64,000 nucleotides of DNA from Planctomycetota bacterium (GCA_028280785.1 JANQLF010000055.1:19429-83428), one strand, 5' to 3'; counted from the stretch's first letter, positions 8,767 to 18,841 are shown. The notes: generated by a model not told the origin, from the sequence alone. Numbers and translations: made by a program.

Positions 8767-10881
8767 ATGTTCCGTACTGCCATATTGTTCTTGCTTGTCA
8801 TTTTCTTTCTAAGTCCGCTCATTGCTGAATCAGCTAAAAAGCCTATTCCTGCTCCGAAGTTGTGGAAGGCGTTCGGATCGGCCGATGGCAATTATCGGGG
8901 TTCACCATTAGTTGTTGATATCAATGGTGATCGGCAGATGGAAATCATTTCGAGTGTCTTTGGCGCTGTCACCGTGCACAGCACTAAAGGTCAACAATTA
9001 CATTCGCTCAAGGTACAAGGCCGTGTTTATGCCGGTGCAGTGGTGGGTGACATCACTGGTGATAGCCGCTTGGAAATAATTGCTGGTGACAATAAGGCCA
9101 ATGTCTATGTGTGGAACGCGCAAGGTGAATTATTACCTGGCTGGCCTAAGCAAGCAAAACGAAAACAATCACTGAGTTGTGAAGTTCGGCAAATTGCCTG
9201 TGCCGATATCAATGGCGATGATAAAGATGAAATAATTATTTTTACAAGTCTTACCGACCAAGGTTCAGAACCCAACATGTATGTGTGGGATGCCAGTGGT
9301 AATGATTTAGCAGGTTGGCCGCATTACCGCCATCAGGGCGACCCCTACGTTAAAGGTGCCTTTGATCATGGTGGTGGATTTAATAACTGTCTCGCAGTCG
9401 GTGATGCTGATGGCAATGGGACCATGGAATTATTTTTTGCTCAAGATTACGGTTGTATAAGCGCTTTTTATCACGATGGCACGCCAGTTTGGACCAAGGG
9501 TATTAACAATCCAAACGCTGATGGGAGTAAGGTACATTGGGGACAAACACGTGCCTGGGTTCCATTCACTTCAGAAAAAACATCATGGGGACCAGGGAAA
9601 ACCCATTTATTAGAATACACCTATTCGCCACCCCTCATCGCTGATATTGATTTAGATGGCCAATGTGAGATTTTAAGTGTGCCTAATTCCGAATCACCTA
9701 ATCAAGTCGGCCCAATCACCGGCAGCGTACTCTGTGTGTGGAATTTAGACCGCACTCATAAAAAAGGATTCGCCCCGTATAAAATAAGCGGTACCGGTTT
9801 TAAAAATGAGGGCCATGAACCCAATCCAACGGTAGTTGCTGGCGATGTTACCGGCAATGAAAAACTCGAAGTCATCGTTAATCATTTAGATGGAACCCTG
9901 CGTGCTTATGCTGCGGATGGTAAAGATCTGTGGTCGTTTAAAGCAGTCCCATCAAAAAATCATTTTCCGGCAGAACCATTACTCGCAGATTTAAACAAAG
10001 ATGGAAAAGCCGAAGTGATACTAGCGGTCGCTCATAAGCCTTCAAAAACCAGTGAACTGTTAGTTATAGATGGAGACGGCAACGAACGCCTGCGTTTCCC
10101 CCTACCGTTTTTCACCCTCTCATCACCAACCCTTGCTGACCTCAACGGTGATAAGGTTGCAGAATTAATTTTTGCCCCATTTGGCAAAGGCTCATCCGGT
10201 GGTGCGATCTCCATCTACCAATGGCCTATCGCCAAAACGTCTGGTTTAGTTTGGCCCATGAGTCGCGGTGACAACGGGCACACTGGTTGGCTACGCAAAA
10301 ATGAACAAAAAATAAGCAGCGGCAAAAAACGCAAAGGTCTCTTTGCCAAATATAGCAAAGAAATGAATTACGCGATCGCACTGCTCAAACAGCGCAACGG
10401 CAATGAAGCGCAAGAGGCATTCACGGCTTTAAGCAAACAAGTTAGTGATCAGAAGGCTCAAGATGTGCTTGTAGCATGTAGTGAAGCAGCACAAGCTGCC
10501 AATGCATTACAAAGCCTGATGCTCTCAAACAGCGATCAGCTCAGTAATATAAAATCAATATATGTTTACGTTGATATTGATGGGCGAAAAAAGGCTGAAT
10601 TGAAACAGATCGACAGTGATGGAATAACTGTTACCTATCGTAAAAAAGAAATTACCATTAATTGGTCGAGTGTAACAGCTGATCAATTTGCAGGAATCGT
10701 CAGTAAATTTACCGAAAAAGACAATCTCGAGCAACAGCGCGCATTAGCTTATTTTAGTGCAGCCACCGGTTCACAAAGTATGGCTAAAAAGTCATTTAGT
10801 GCAGCGCTTGCCCTTGATGCTACGCTCAAGGATCAAAAAAATACATTTAATGCGTTGGTCAAAGAAGGTAAAATGAAGTAA
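8767..10881 (+). CDS. Secreted FG-GAP/VCBS-repeat beta-propeller with helical C-terminus
   Basis: This 704-residue protein starts with a signal peptide (cut near residue 21, LIAESAKK) behind a strong GGAGGAAC ribosome site. Residues 35-500 hold about eight integrin-alpha-like repeats with calcium-loop motifs: DINGDRQMEI, GDITGDSRLEI, ADINGDDKDEI, GDADGNGTMEL, ADIDLDGQCEI, GDVTGNEKLEV, ADLNKDGKAEV and ADLNGDKVAEL. These form a seven- or eight-bladed propeller. Residues 515-704 are helical, TPR-like, around a short beta segment (KSIYVYVDIDGRKKAELKQI). It should act in the periplasm or at the surface, binding ligand or protein. It abuts the next gene stop-to-stop. Confidence 0.85.
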   Translation: MFRTAILFLLVIFFLSPLIAESAKKPIPAPKLWKAFGSADGNYRGSPLVVDINGDRQMEIISSVFGAVTVHSTKGQQLHSLKVQGRVYAGAVVGDITGDSRLEIIAGDNKANVYVWNAQGELLPGWPKQAKRKQSLSCEVRQIACADINGDDKDEIIIFTSLTDQGSEPNMYVWDASGNDLAGWPHYRHQGDPYVKGAFDHGGGFNNCLAVGDADGNGTMELFFAQDYGCISAFYHDGTPVWTKGINNPNADGSKVHWGQTRAWVPFTSEKTSWGPGKTHLLEYTYSPPLIADIDLDGQCEILSVPNSESPNQVGPITGSVLCVWNLDRTHKKGFAPYKISGTGFKNEGHEPNPTVVAGDVTGNEKLEVIVNHLDGTLRAYAADGKDLWSFKAVPSKNHFPAEPLLADLNKDGKAEVILAVAHKPSKTSELLVIDGDGNERLRFPLPFFTLSSPTLADLNGDKVAELIFAPFGKGSSGGAISIYQWPIAKTSGLVWPMSRGDNGHTGWLRKNEQKISSGKKRKGLFAKYSKEMNYAIALLKQRNGNEAQEAFTALSKQVSDQKAQDVLVACSEAAQAANALQSLMLSNSDQLSNIKSIYVYVDIDGRKKAELKQIDSDGITVTYRKKEITINWSSVTADQFAGIVSKFTEKDNLEQQRALAYFSAATGSQSMAKKSFSAALALDATLKDQKNTFNALVKEGKMK

Positions 10882-11688
10882 TTAGGCGCTGTGACGCTCT
10901 AACTCCGCCAAAACTTCTTGCACCAGGGCGACATTTTCCTGTACGATGCTTTCTTTGTCACCGCGGTGCATGCCTACGTTGACGACATCACCGTTTTTGA
11001 TGTGCTCAAATGCATATTGAAATGCCATTTTCGGATCGATACGACCAGCGCCCATGATTTTGTAACCGATGCACGGTTTTTCGATGCGTTGAATACAAGC
11101 GACAGCTTCGGCAATATCATTTAAATCGAAACGTTCGCCCTCAGCATTATGCACACTGCCACAATCAAAGAAGCACACCACATGAAAATCAACGAGGTCT
11201 AAAGTGTTGATCCAATCATGAACGACAGGCGTATGACCTGCAGTGCCAACTGGAATGCCATGCGACTGCGCATGGGTCACCCATTTACGAATAGTTTCTT
11301 CATCTTTCTTTTTATATAAATTATCAACGACACCGCCGTGAATAAACATGGCTTTAGCACCAATTTTAACCGCTTCATCAATGGCATCGATCATATCAGG
11401 ATTGCGGTTGTGATTTACCTGGGCAATCCATTGCAATTTACCGTCGGTGCCATCGGCAAAATATTGTTCGAGCGCCTCAAGCACATGCGGCGTTTCGTTA
11501 TTGGTGACCATGGCAGTGATGCCAGCCTCCTGAGCTTGACGCCAGGTTTCTAATATTTGGTCAACAGTATGAAAGTCGCGCATTTCTTTATCGCGCTGTG
11601 GATTCTGATGACTGTAGCCGCCAAATGGATTGGCTCCAATCACTAATCGAGTGAAATTAAGTCCACAAAAATTGACGCTTGGCAACAT
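10882..11688 (-). CDS. Cytosolic TIM-barrel protein of unknown specificity
   Basis: ATG at 11688 is preferred because GGAGAAG lies just upstream; an ATG at 11703 is also in frame. The 268-residue product has no signal peptide and alternates beta-strands and helices in TIM-barrel style: FTRLVIGANPFGG, GITAMVTNN, LQWIAQVNHNR, AKAMFIHGGVVDN, IPVGTAGHTP, VDFHVVCFFDCG, KPCIGYKIMGAG and VVNVGMHRGDKE. This resembles aldo/keto-reductase-like or isomerase-like barrels found in PVC genomes, but no catalytic set can be named. It lies downstream of the PQQ-propeller gene on the same strand, 60 bp away, and converges with the FG-GAP gene. Confidence 0.6.
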   Translation of the reverse strand: MLPSVNFCGLNFTRLVIGANPFGGYSHQNPQRDKEMRDFHTVDQILETWRQAQEAGITAMVTNNETPHVLEALEQYFADGTDGKLQWIAQVNHNRNPDMIDAIDEAVKIGAKAMFIHGGVVDNLYKKKDEETIRKWVTHAQSHGIPVGTAGHTPVVHDWINTLDLVDFHVVCFFDCGSVHNAEGERFDLNDIAEAVACIQRIEKPCIGYKIMGAGRIDPKMAFQYAFEHIKNGDVVNVGMHRGDKESIVQENVALVQEVLAELERHSA

Positions 11689-11748
11689 AGGTCTTCTCCA
11701 CATGCGGAGCCTATGTCACCACAGATCAATGACAATCTGAAAGCTGGA

Positions 11749-14688
11749 TTATTTACAGAATACGACTGAACCATCCATCAGGCTAGCCACAACGCCATCG
11801 CCAATAGCCAGACCATTAACCACTGGGGCAGCACTTAAATCATGCTGCGCTAAAACCTTACCGTTGTTGCGGTCAATAATACGCAATCCACCTTTACCTT
11901 TTACGTAGCCACCAACCACAACTGCGTTTTTACTTAAAGCGAGGGCAGTCACGCGCATATCTTCACAGGACTTATTCCAAATATAGGTTCCGTTACTTTG
12001 GTTCTTGGGATCGCACTTAAGCGCTTCTTCATGTTTAATCGCAAAGACACCTTTGTTACCGCGATAGGTAGAAAAACCGTACCACGTGTCTTCTGTCGAT
12101 AATAAAACTTCGGCATTAATTTTACCTGCTAAGTGATTTCCTGATCGTCGATTACCAACGTAAAACCACGTACCATCTAAAAGCCCGGATAAATTGGCTT
12201 TGTATTTTTTATCATCCTTCGTTGATTCAAGAAAAGAGCTCTTACCGGTATTTGGATCTATGCGTTTATTTTGCATGCGCAGAGCACCATCATACCACTG
12301 CAAAACATCAGCGCAGCGCTGATCACCACTAACTCGACTAGCCCATTTAGTTTTACCTGTTAATGGATCAAAGGCGACAACTGCACAACCACCTTCCATT
12401 TCCGTTGAACGTCCGGCAATGGCGTAGGCTACATCATCTTTAACTAAGGGTGAGCCAACGACTGGCCACGAGGATTCTACTTGAGCGAAAGAAACCATGC
12501 GTTTTTCTTGCGGTGCAATTCGAATTTTATACACCAATGCACCATCGCTTAATGAGAAGGCATAGACCCATCCATCATGGCATGGGCTCAAGCATAAGCC
12601 TTTGTAAATCGTTGGTGGAGAATCAATTCGCGCACTGCACTGAGCGGTCCAAGCGATTTTACCGTTGGATGCATTTAATGCGTAAATCTCACCCTTATTT
12701 GCACTAGCCGTTATCAATAAGTCACCGGTCGCTACCGGAGCAGTCAGCGGCATCATTAAACTCTGCTTCCACTGATTGACGATTGGATGATCACTTGGAT
12801 CTACAAGCGTTTGCTGCCAGGCTTTCTTAATAGAGCTATTTATTTCACTATCGATAATTCCCGAACGCTCTGCATTGCCGCGAAATGTTGGCCACAATGC
12901 ACCATTTGCATCCTTTTGTGCCCTACCGCTACCTTTCATGACAGGACGCGCTTGCGTAAAATCCTGATCGCTTGGCAGCGCCTCAGTACTCATCGCTAAA
13001 AATCCTGGCAGTTGTCCAGGCGAGCAACGGCAAAAGTTTTGCGCCACATACATACGACCCTCAGACACTGCAACACCTTGCACGCAGGCACCACGAACAC
13101 CACCTAAGTTTACACCTTTTTTATTTTGAATATCGGTCCAATTTTGACTACGCGGTGTTCCACCAACCCCGCCAACAACGACTGGCGGTACACACATGCG
13201 TCGAGTTAAATTAATCGGTGCCCTACCTTTTACCGTGCCGCTCTGTGGATCATAACTATGCGCGCCATACCATAAATTCCCCTCGGCAAACATGACCATG
13301 ACATCACCTTGCTTTTGCGTATTCCATAATTTTTTACCGTCTTTCAGAGAAATTACGGTTAATTGATCACAGCGTAGTTTAAAGCTATCAGTGCCTTTTT
13401 TATGATGGGCAAGTGCAGCAACACCTTCACCAACGCCTGCTAAAAATAAATTCGGCTGGACGCCGAGATCTTCATGGGTGCTGCGCCACAATTCCTTGCC
13501 AGTTTTTAATTCGCGTGCGACGATAAACTGCGCCTTTACCGGTGCCGGTCCCTGAACTAAATACACCACGGTCTTACCAGTAATAAATAATGTTTGCGCA
13601 ACTTCTTGTTCGCCCCAGATCTTTTTGCCTGATGCCGCATCGAAGGCCTCAACCGCACCTTTATTTGCAGAAGGAGTCCAAATATCCCATACCGCGCTGC
13701 TTGGCTTGGTCACTGGGTCCCACATTTTTAAACGCTTCATTGCTTCCCAGCTCACTACTACTGCAACACCATCGACGTAGGATAAACGCATCGGCTTGTA
13801 GGAAGTTTTATAGGAGTGTTTAATTTCTCCTGAAATTGCATCAACACCAATTAATTGTTTTTCCTTGGTACACAAGACGATTTGGCCATCAGTTGCTAAT
13901 GGCGCAGAGTTTAACGGATTTAAATCACCTTTGTCGTCGTAAGTTCCTAGCGGTATTTTCCACAAGTGGATGCCATTCGCTGATGAACGAGCGTGTAACC
14001 ACTGTTCTTTCTTCCCCCAGGTCGCACCTGGATGCGGAATATTTTCGAATTCATTCATGCTAATGGTAAATACACGACCCTTAGATGTAACCCAACCACG
14101 ATTCGAAGCCCAGTGCCCAATATTTAAAGGCAAGCCATCCTGCCAGCGCAGACCAAGCGGAAATGGAATAGACTCATCGATGACTCGATTACCATCAGCA
14201 GAACAGGTTGGGTGAGTCCACTCATTTACATTACTTGGATAAGGATTATCGGCTTTTTTCCACTTTTTACCCTTTTGGGTGATTAAAGTTCCACCAGGTG
14301 TTAAGACGCGTTCTATTTCTTTAATCGATACGCCATTATCATCTTCTACAATAATCACATTGGCCATCGCATTGACATAGGGCAATTTTTTTCCAGAAAA
14401 AACTTCATTCTGAACCAAGCCCTGAAGCTTTTCTTTGGCTACAGCAGCTTGCACTGTGAGCGCTACTTTGTCATTCCAAGACACTGCATGTACCAACAGT
14501 GCACTGTGCTTAGCCAAGGCGGCCGCCGTTCCATCTTTAGCACCAAGATAGATGCAGAGACCACGTGCGTCATCAATATGTTTTAATAAGTCTTTTGCCG
14601 TTTTATCACCAGAAGCTGCATGCAAAAATGTCAGATTGCAAATGATCAATATTATAATGAGTGGAACACCAATAATAACTTTACGCAT
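11749..14688 (-). CDS. Secreted PQQ-like beta-propeller with methyltransferase-like N-terminus
   Basis: The 979-residue protein has a signal peptide (residues 1-25). Residues 35-140 resemble a class I methyltransferase fold with weak SAM motifs (CIYLGAKDGTAAALAK, ANVIIVEDD, VLTPGGTLI) and may be inactive. EWTH (156-159) starts the next part. Residues 180-979 carry many PQQ-like/BamB-like strand repeats (AISGEIKHSY, LKTGKELWRS, NASNGKIAWTA, DPLTGKTKWAS, DRNNGKVLAQ). Cys499, Cys535 and the pair Cys553-x-Cys555 are conserved with the same spacing in the paralogue at 36236-39763, suggesting a disulfide or metal site. True PQQ binding is not implied. It probably acts in the periplasm. Confidence 0.85.
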   Translation of the reverse strand: MRKVIIGVPLIIILIICNLTFLHAASGDKTAKDLLKHIDDARGLCIYLGAKDGTAAALAKHSALLVHAVSWNDKVALTVQAAVAKEKLQGLVQNEVFSGKKLPYVNAMANVIIVEDDNGVSIKEIERVLTPGGTLITQKGKKWKKADNPYPSNVNEWTHPTCSADGNRVIDESIPFPLGLRWQDGLPLNIGHWASNRGWVTSKGRVFTISMNEFENIPHPGATWGKKEQWLHARSSANGIHLWKIPLGTYDDKGDLNPLNSAPLATDGQIVLCTKEKQLIGVDAISGEIKHSYKTSYKPMRLSYVDGVAVVVSWEAMKRLKMWDPVTKPSSAVWDIWTPSANKGAVEAFDAASGKKIWGEQEVAQTLFITGKTVVYLVQGPAPVKAQFIVARELKTGKELWRSTHEDLGVQPNLFLAGVGEGVAALAHHKKGTDSFKLRCDQLTVISLKDGKKLWNTQKQGDVMVMFAEGNLWYGAHSYDPQSGTVKGRAPINLTRRMCVPPVVVGGVGGTPRSQNWTDIQNKKGVNLGGVRGACVQGVAVSEGRMYVAQNFCRCSPGQLPGFLAMSTEALPSDQDFTQARPVMKGSGRAQKDANGALWPTFRGNAERSGIIDSEINSSIKKAWQQTLVDPSDHPIVNQWKQSLMMPLTAPVATGDLLITASANKGEIYALNASNGKIAWTAQCSARIDSPPTIYKGLCLSPCHDGWVYAFSLSDGALVYKIRIAPQEKRMVSFAQVESSWPVVGSPLVKDDVAYAIAGRSTEMEGGCAVVAFDPLTGKTKWASRVSGDQRCADVLQWYDGALRMQNKRIDPNTGKSSFLESTKDDKKYKANLSGLLDGTWFYVGNRRSGNHLAGKINAEVLLSTEDTWYGFSTYRGNKGVFAIKHEEALKCDPKNQSNGTYIWNKSCEDMRVTALALSKNAVVVGGYVKGKGGLRIIDRNNGKVLAQHDLSAAPVVNGLAIGDGVVASLMDGSVVFCK

Positions 14689-14869
14689 AGTAAATTTCCC
14701 GATGTATTAATCTTAATTGGAAGATCAGATTAAGAGATATGTTATAATTGCTAGGTTATAGTTTATACAAAGCCACTGACATAAGCTTTGTCTCTAGCAC
14801 TTTATACGTCAAGACCTGGGCATTTGTGACAAGCCATCGCTCATACGATGGGCCCGTGAATGAAGCTGT

Positions 14870-15781
14870 TTAGTTAGTCCCTAATGGTGATGCGTTCCCA
14901 TCGCGCTCTTGATGAATATCATCAATAGTTTCCACCTGACCAGCGCTATCGATGGTAAACGAATCTGGCGACCAACGATTGCGCCACGGTCCCGATAAAG
15001 CCGCTTCTCGCCCGTCAACAATTAAACTTCCATTTTCCGCTACATAACTATTCCCACTATAACTGACTAAAAGATTCCCACGGCGATCATAGGTTTTTAT
15101 TTCTGCTCGACCCTGATCGTTTATTTTAATGGTAGTCTCATATTTATCCCACACGAGAAAATGCTCTGACGCTTCCGTCACTGGGCCACGACTCGCCGGC
15201 AAAGATGGCAATTCTCGCTGACCAAGATGACGACGTATAAAAGCAGCAGGATAATTGCCTATCGCTACGGATGCTGGCGAATTATTTTTATCTTTACCCA
15301 ACATATTGGATAGCGCCTCTGCAAAGATTTCTCCTAAATCGCGAATATTATCATCAGGTTTGTTTGTTGATTGATCAATCAGATGGCCTTTAATTATCTT
15401 CTTTGTCGCAACTTGAACATCAGCATTATTTTTATCGCTTCCATCCGCCAACCGTACCAACGATTGAACATCAGTGTTTTTTAATGCTTCGCTTAGTGAT
15501 TTACTTTGCGTCTGGCTACGAGGCGACGGATCTTCGAACTGCGTCTTGTGCGTCGCCTCAAATTCCTCAACCGACATAGCCTTATTCTTTGACACGTTTA
15601 AATCATCAACAGATTCGATAGGATCATTGCTAAGATTTTCTTCCAGCTGTGCTCCAGTGTTTACTTGTTGATTACCAATCACAGCAATGGCAGCAATGAC
15701 CAACAAAAAGAGAACCAGGAATATTACAGTACGGGATGCTTTCACGGCCTTGAATATAGTCAAAAGTAAGTCAAAGACCAC
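14870..15781 (-). CDS. Single-pass membrane protein of unknown function
   Basis: The open frame begins with GTG at 15781; another GTG at 15745 (codon 13) is possible, and no good ribosome site decides. A single membrane helix lies near residues 18-37 (TVIFLVLFLLVIAAIAVIG). After it comes a charged, low-complexity stretch (about 40-185) and a beta-rich C-terminal part (EHFLVWDKYETTIKINDQG, then GNLLVSYSGNSYVAENGSL). I recognise no family. It is the last gene of the run that includes the ABC exporter and DUF1854 protein, 60 bp downstream of the latter, so it may belong with them. Confidence 0.55.
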   Translation of the reverse strand: MVFDLLLTIFKAVKASRTVIFLVLFLLVIAAIAVIGNQQVNTGAQLEENLSNDPIESVDDLNVSKNKAMSVEEFEATHKTQFEDPSPRSQTQSKSLSEALKNTDVQSLVRLADGSDKNNADVQVATKKIIKGHLIDQSTNKPDDNIRDLGEIFAEALSNMLGKDKNNSPASVAIGNYPAAFIRRHLGQRELPSLPASRGPVTEASEHFLVWDKYETTIKINDQGRAEIKTYDRRGNLLVSYSGNSYVAENGSLIVDGREAALSGPWRNRWSPDSFTIDSAGQVETIDDIHQERDGNASPLGTN

Positions 15782-15841
15782 TCGATTTTAAGTCAAAATA
15801 CTGCATCCCCCTGCAATTCGAAGAAGAATACAGCACATGAC

Positions 15842-16360
15842 TTACAGAATTAATGCTAATTGTTTAGACGACTCAGCATCAAGTTTCTTCAATGATGTAA
15901 TCTCAAAGCGATTACCCTGAACGTCACGAATTAGTAAATGATCGGGATTGAGCCAGGTGATATTACGACTCGGATCTTTAATCAAATACAAGCGACGACC
16001 AAGATTGGTTTCGCAATCAAAATAACGATTACCCAAAATGACTTTACACGAGACAACGCGCTTAACCGTCGCAATGGGATAACGAGATTGCAATTCATTG
16101 ACCGCAACATCAAAGCTGTCTTTATGTAATTCACTGATGTCATCGACATAGCAAATTTCTTTTTTCTTCTCATCAAGAATCGACAACGCACCATGGCGCG
16201 CACTGACTGGGCGTAACCAGACGAGTCGCACTGCCTGCGATTTGTCTTGACCAGGGACTAATGCATGCACTTGGTCTCCATAGTAGCTCAGACGAATATC
16301 TGCAGCTGCACATGAAATAACTTGAGCGGCTTGCGTTGGTGTCTTTATATTGGTGTTCAT
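15842..16360 (-). CDS. DUF1854-family protein
   Basis: ATG at 16360 is chosen because AAGGAAAA precedes it; an upstream in-frame ATG at 16414 lies in the hairpin region. The 172-residue cytosolic protein fits DUF1854: VWLRPVSARHGALSILDEKKKEICYV near residue 45, ELQSRYPIATVKRV, a central strand region (FDCETNLGRRLYLIKD) and the end HLLIRDVQGNRFEI...LDAESSKQL. Family members are known next to an ABC transporter and cyanophycin genes. Here the ABC gene lies immediately upstream on the same strand, but no cyanophycin synthetase or cyanophycinase is in the window. It probably works with the ABC protein in an unknown way. Confidence 0.75.
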   Translation of the reverse strand: MNTNIKTPTQAAQVISCAAADIRLSYYGDQVHALVPGQDKSQAVRLVWLRPVSARHGALSILDEKKKEICYVDDISELHKDSFDVAVNELQSRYPIATVKRVVSCKVILGNRYFDCETNLGRRLYLIKDPSRNITWLNPDHLLIRDVQGNRFEITSLKKLDAESSKQLALIL

Positions 16361-16392
16361 GCTACGTTTTCCTTTTCTTAGTAAAAAGATGC

Positions 16393-16430
16393 ATGGATAC
16401 CGATACCCGGACATGAATACCGGTATCCAT
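16393..16430. repeat. Inverted repeat between ABC exporter and DUF1854 genes
   Basis: Arms ATGGATACCG (16393-16402) and CGGTATCCAT (16421-16430) pair perfectly over 10 bp with an 18-base loop. It lies in the 95-bp gap and would form a hairpin in the mRNA. No T-run follows, so it could be an attenuator, an RNA stabiliser or an operator rather than a simple terminator. Confidence 0.5.
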
Positions 16431-16455
16431 AAACATAATATATTTCTTCAATATA

Positions 16456-18648
16456 TCACTCATCCCAAATCCGTTGCTCACCACGGATCTTATTTATTTC
16501 GGTTTGCAAGTGAACTAAATGTGCAAAATGACCATCAGGTTTCGCCATTAATTCAGCATGCGTTCCCGTTTCGATGACACGGCCATCTTCGATAACCACT
16601 AATCTATCCGCCTCACGCAAAGTCGCTAAACGATGAGCGATAGCGATAGTGGTTCGACCAGCAACTAACCGAGCGATAGCTGCTTGAATGTCAGCTTCGG
16701 TTTCTGAATCAACCGCAGAAGTTGCTTCATCAAGGATTAAAACTGGTGGATCGGCTAATACAGCGCGAGCAATCGCGATCCGTTGTTTTTCTCCTCCTGA
16801 TAAGCTAACACCGCCTTCACCAACAATCGTGTCGTAGCCCTCCTCCTTGTCACAAATAAATTCGTGAGCGCAGGCAGCCTTCGCAGCGGCAACAATGTCA
16901 GCAAAGTCAGCCTCAGGCTTGGCATAGGCAATGTTTTCTGCAATCGAGCCATTAAATAAAAATGGGTCTTGCATAACGATACCTATTTGCCGACGCCAGT
17001 CGTCATATTTCACATCGCGTAAATCCATACCGTCAATGCGAATCACTCCGACATCAGGATCATAAAAGCGACACAGCAAGTTAATGATGGTACTTTTACC
17101 AGCCCCGCTTTTACCAACTAAACCGATCATGCTGCCAGCAGGAATATCAAGATCGATGCCCTTGATAATTTCCTTACCGCTGCGATAGCTGAAGCGAATA
17201 TTTTCAAATTCAACATGACCCTTAGCGCGATCAACGCTTTGAGCATCTTTCTTATCAATATCCACTTCCTGATGATTCAAAACCTGAACGATACGCTGTG
17301 CACCGCTCATAGCGTCAGTCATCCAATGGAAAATTGCAGCAAACCATTGCATCGGACCATAGAACAGCGCGGCGTAACCAACAAAGGCAATTAAATCACC
17401 AACACTTAATCCATCCGGACCAATGCGTTGTGGTCCCAACCACCAGATAGCAATACTACCCAGAGCCATTGCCGCAGCCATGGCTTCGAAAAATCCAAAC
17501 CAGTAGCTTTCCATATGAAAGCGCGTCGACCACAGCACTTCGTTATTTTCTTCAAAATCATCCTGACGTCGTTTTTCTTGAACCGTTGCCTTAACCGCAC
17601 GCACACCGCGAATCGATTCAGACAAACTGCTATGCATAATACCGACACGGTTGCCTTCTTTGTGGCTCATTGGAATTAAACGACTCCAGAACCACGCACC
17701 ACCACCAATTAATAATGGCACTGGCAAGAAGACACAAATTGCCAAGACCCAATCCAAACTCAGCAGGACAACGGCTAAGGCAATGAAGGCAACGCTGTTT
17801 ACCAGGACGTACGGCATACCGTCGATTAAAAAGTGCTGCAATTTTTGTGTATCATGGGTTACACGACTCACTAACTCACCACTTTCATGTCGTTGGTGAT
17901 AGGCCATCGCCAAGCGTTGCAATTTCGCATGCAATTGCGCACGTACGTTGGTAATAATCCGGCTGGATAACCAAGCGTTAATAACGTTCGCCGCTAAACG
18001 AGCGATAATCGATACTGCAAACGCCAAACTCATGAATAAAATCCAAAAGCCCAGCGAGTCCAAACCGGCACCACCCACTAAATCGTCGGTAATGCGTTTA
18101 GTTAAATACGGCGGAATTAATTGAGCGCCAACACTTAGGAACGTACAGGCAATTAATAAAATCGCTCGTCCGCGGTAGGGTCGCACCCATTCCATGATAT
18201 AGCGAAATGGTTGTGCCCCTGATCCACAGAGAGGGCAAGCCTCACCGCGTGCTGGCAATGGCGCATCACAATCAGTGCAACGAGCGGCATCAATGTCTCG
18301 CGGCAGGTCAATGAATTCACCACTACAGGCTTTATCCAAAGCACGCTGCGCATCAGAAAATTCATTAACTAAATCAGATGACCAGCGAATTAACTCAATA
18401 AATTCACCGTTGAGGTTTTCAACCAGCAAGCGACCACCACTATACAACTCATCTATTTTAGATGACTTAATTTCATACAGTGGCAACTGCTGCTTAATAT
18501 CATTACCCTCACCGCTGATAATTGCATTATCCGTGCAAGCCAACCACGATGTACCAAAGGTACCATCATGGCATAAATCACTGTTGATAAACCAACAGAG
18601 CGTATCGTAATCTGCCTGTAATCGTTCAGGCATAGTCTGAGCAGTCAT
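16456..18648 (-). CDS. ABC exporter with N-terminal zinc-ribbon extension
   Basis: This 730-residue protein combines a membrane domain and an ATPase domain in one half-transporter. Residues 1-120 are a beta-rich N-terminal domain. A zinc ribbon follows: Cys124-x2-Cys127 and Cys138-x2-Cys141 (CTDCDAPLPARGEACPLC). The six-helix exporter domain starts near 158. The nucleotide-binding domain (about 475-720) has Walker A GLVGKSGAGKST, signature LSGGEKQ, Walker B VLILDEATSAVD and H-loop IAIAHRL. AGGAG precedes the start. This architecture matches the exporter usually listed with DUF1854, described in other genomes near cyanophycin genes. No C39 peptidase domain is present. The substrate is unknown; a 51-residue ORF lies upstream on the same strand. 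Confidence 0.85.
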   Translation of the reverse strand: MTAQTMPERLQADYDTLCWFINSDLCHDGTFGTSWLACTDNAIISGEGNDIKQQLPLYEIKSSKIDELYSGGRLLVENLNGEFIELIRWSSDLVNEFSDAQRALDKACSGEFIDLPRDIDAARCTDCDAPLPARGEACPLCGSGAQPFRYIMEWVRPYRGRAILLIACTFLSVGAQLIPPYLTKRITDDLVGGAGLDSLGFWILFMSLAFAVSIIARLAANVINAWLSSRIITNVRAQLHAKLQRLAMAYHQRHESGELVSRVTHDTQKLQHFLIDGMPYVLVNSVAFIALAVVLLSLDWVLAICVFLPVPLLIGGGAWFWSRLIPMSHKEGNRVGIMHSSLSESIRGVRAVKATVQEKRRQDDFEENNEVLWSTRFHMESYWFGFFEAMAAAMALGSIAIWWLGPQRIGPDGLSVGDLIAFVGYAALFYGPMQWFAAIFHWMTDAMSGAQRIVQVLNHQEVDIDKKDAQSVDRAKGHVEFENIRFSYRSGKEIIKGIDLDIPAGSMIGLVGKSGAGKSTIINLLCRFYDPDVGVIRIDGMDLRDVKYDDWRRQIGIVMQDPFLFNGSIAENIAYAKPEADFADIVAAAKAACAHEFICDKEEGYDTIVGEGGVSLSGGEKQRIAIARAVLADPPVLILDEATSAVDSETEADIQAAIARLVAGRTTIAIAHRLATLREADRLVVIEDGRVIETGTHAELMAKPDGHFAHLVHLQTEINKIRGEQRIWDE

Positions 18649-18672
18649 AAAGAGACTCCTAAATTGAAAAAG

Positions 18673-18678
18673 ATTATA
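18673..18678 (-). promoter_or_regulatory. Consensus -10 box upstream of the ABC exporter gene
   Basis: TATAAT on the minus strand lies 24 bp before ATG at 18648 and is followed by the AGGAG ribosome site. No good -35 box is visible at the expected distance, so the promoter may need an activator. The rest of 18679-18841 shows no other clear signal. Confidence 0.4.
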
Positions 18679-18841
18679 AAAAGAGATTGAATATCGTTGT
18701 ATCGCGATGCATTGATGCGCTATTACAAAAATGGTTAATTACCAGATCTGCTTGCTGCCCAAAACCACAACAAAAGTTGTAAATTAACGCCGACAAAAGT
18801 CTGCATTAATGGCCACTGAGGTATAAACGTTTGATTTTGTG

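Noticed and set aside
11749..14688. Quinoprotein alcohol dehydrogenase
   Set aside because: The repeats are PQQ-like, but the PQQ-binding residues and disulfide ring of true quinoprotein dehydrogenases are not visible; a structural propeller is safer.
14834..14851. CCATCG/CGATGG hairpin after the gene ending at 14870
   Set aside because: Only a 6-bp stem and no T-run follows on the minus strand; too weak to call a terminator.
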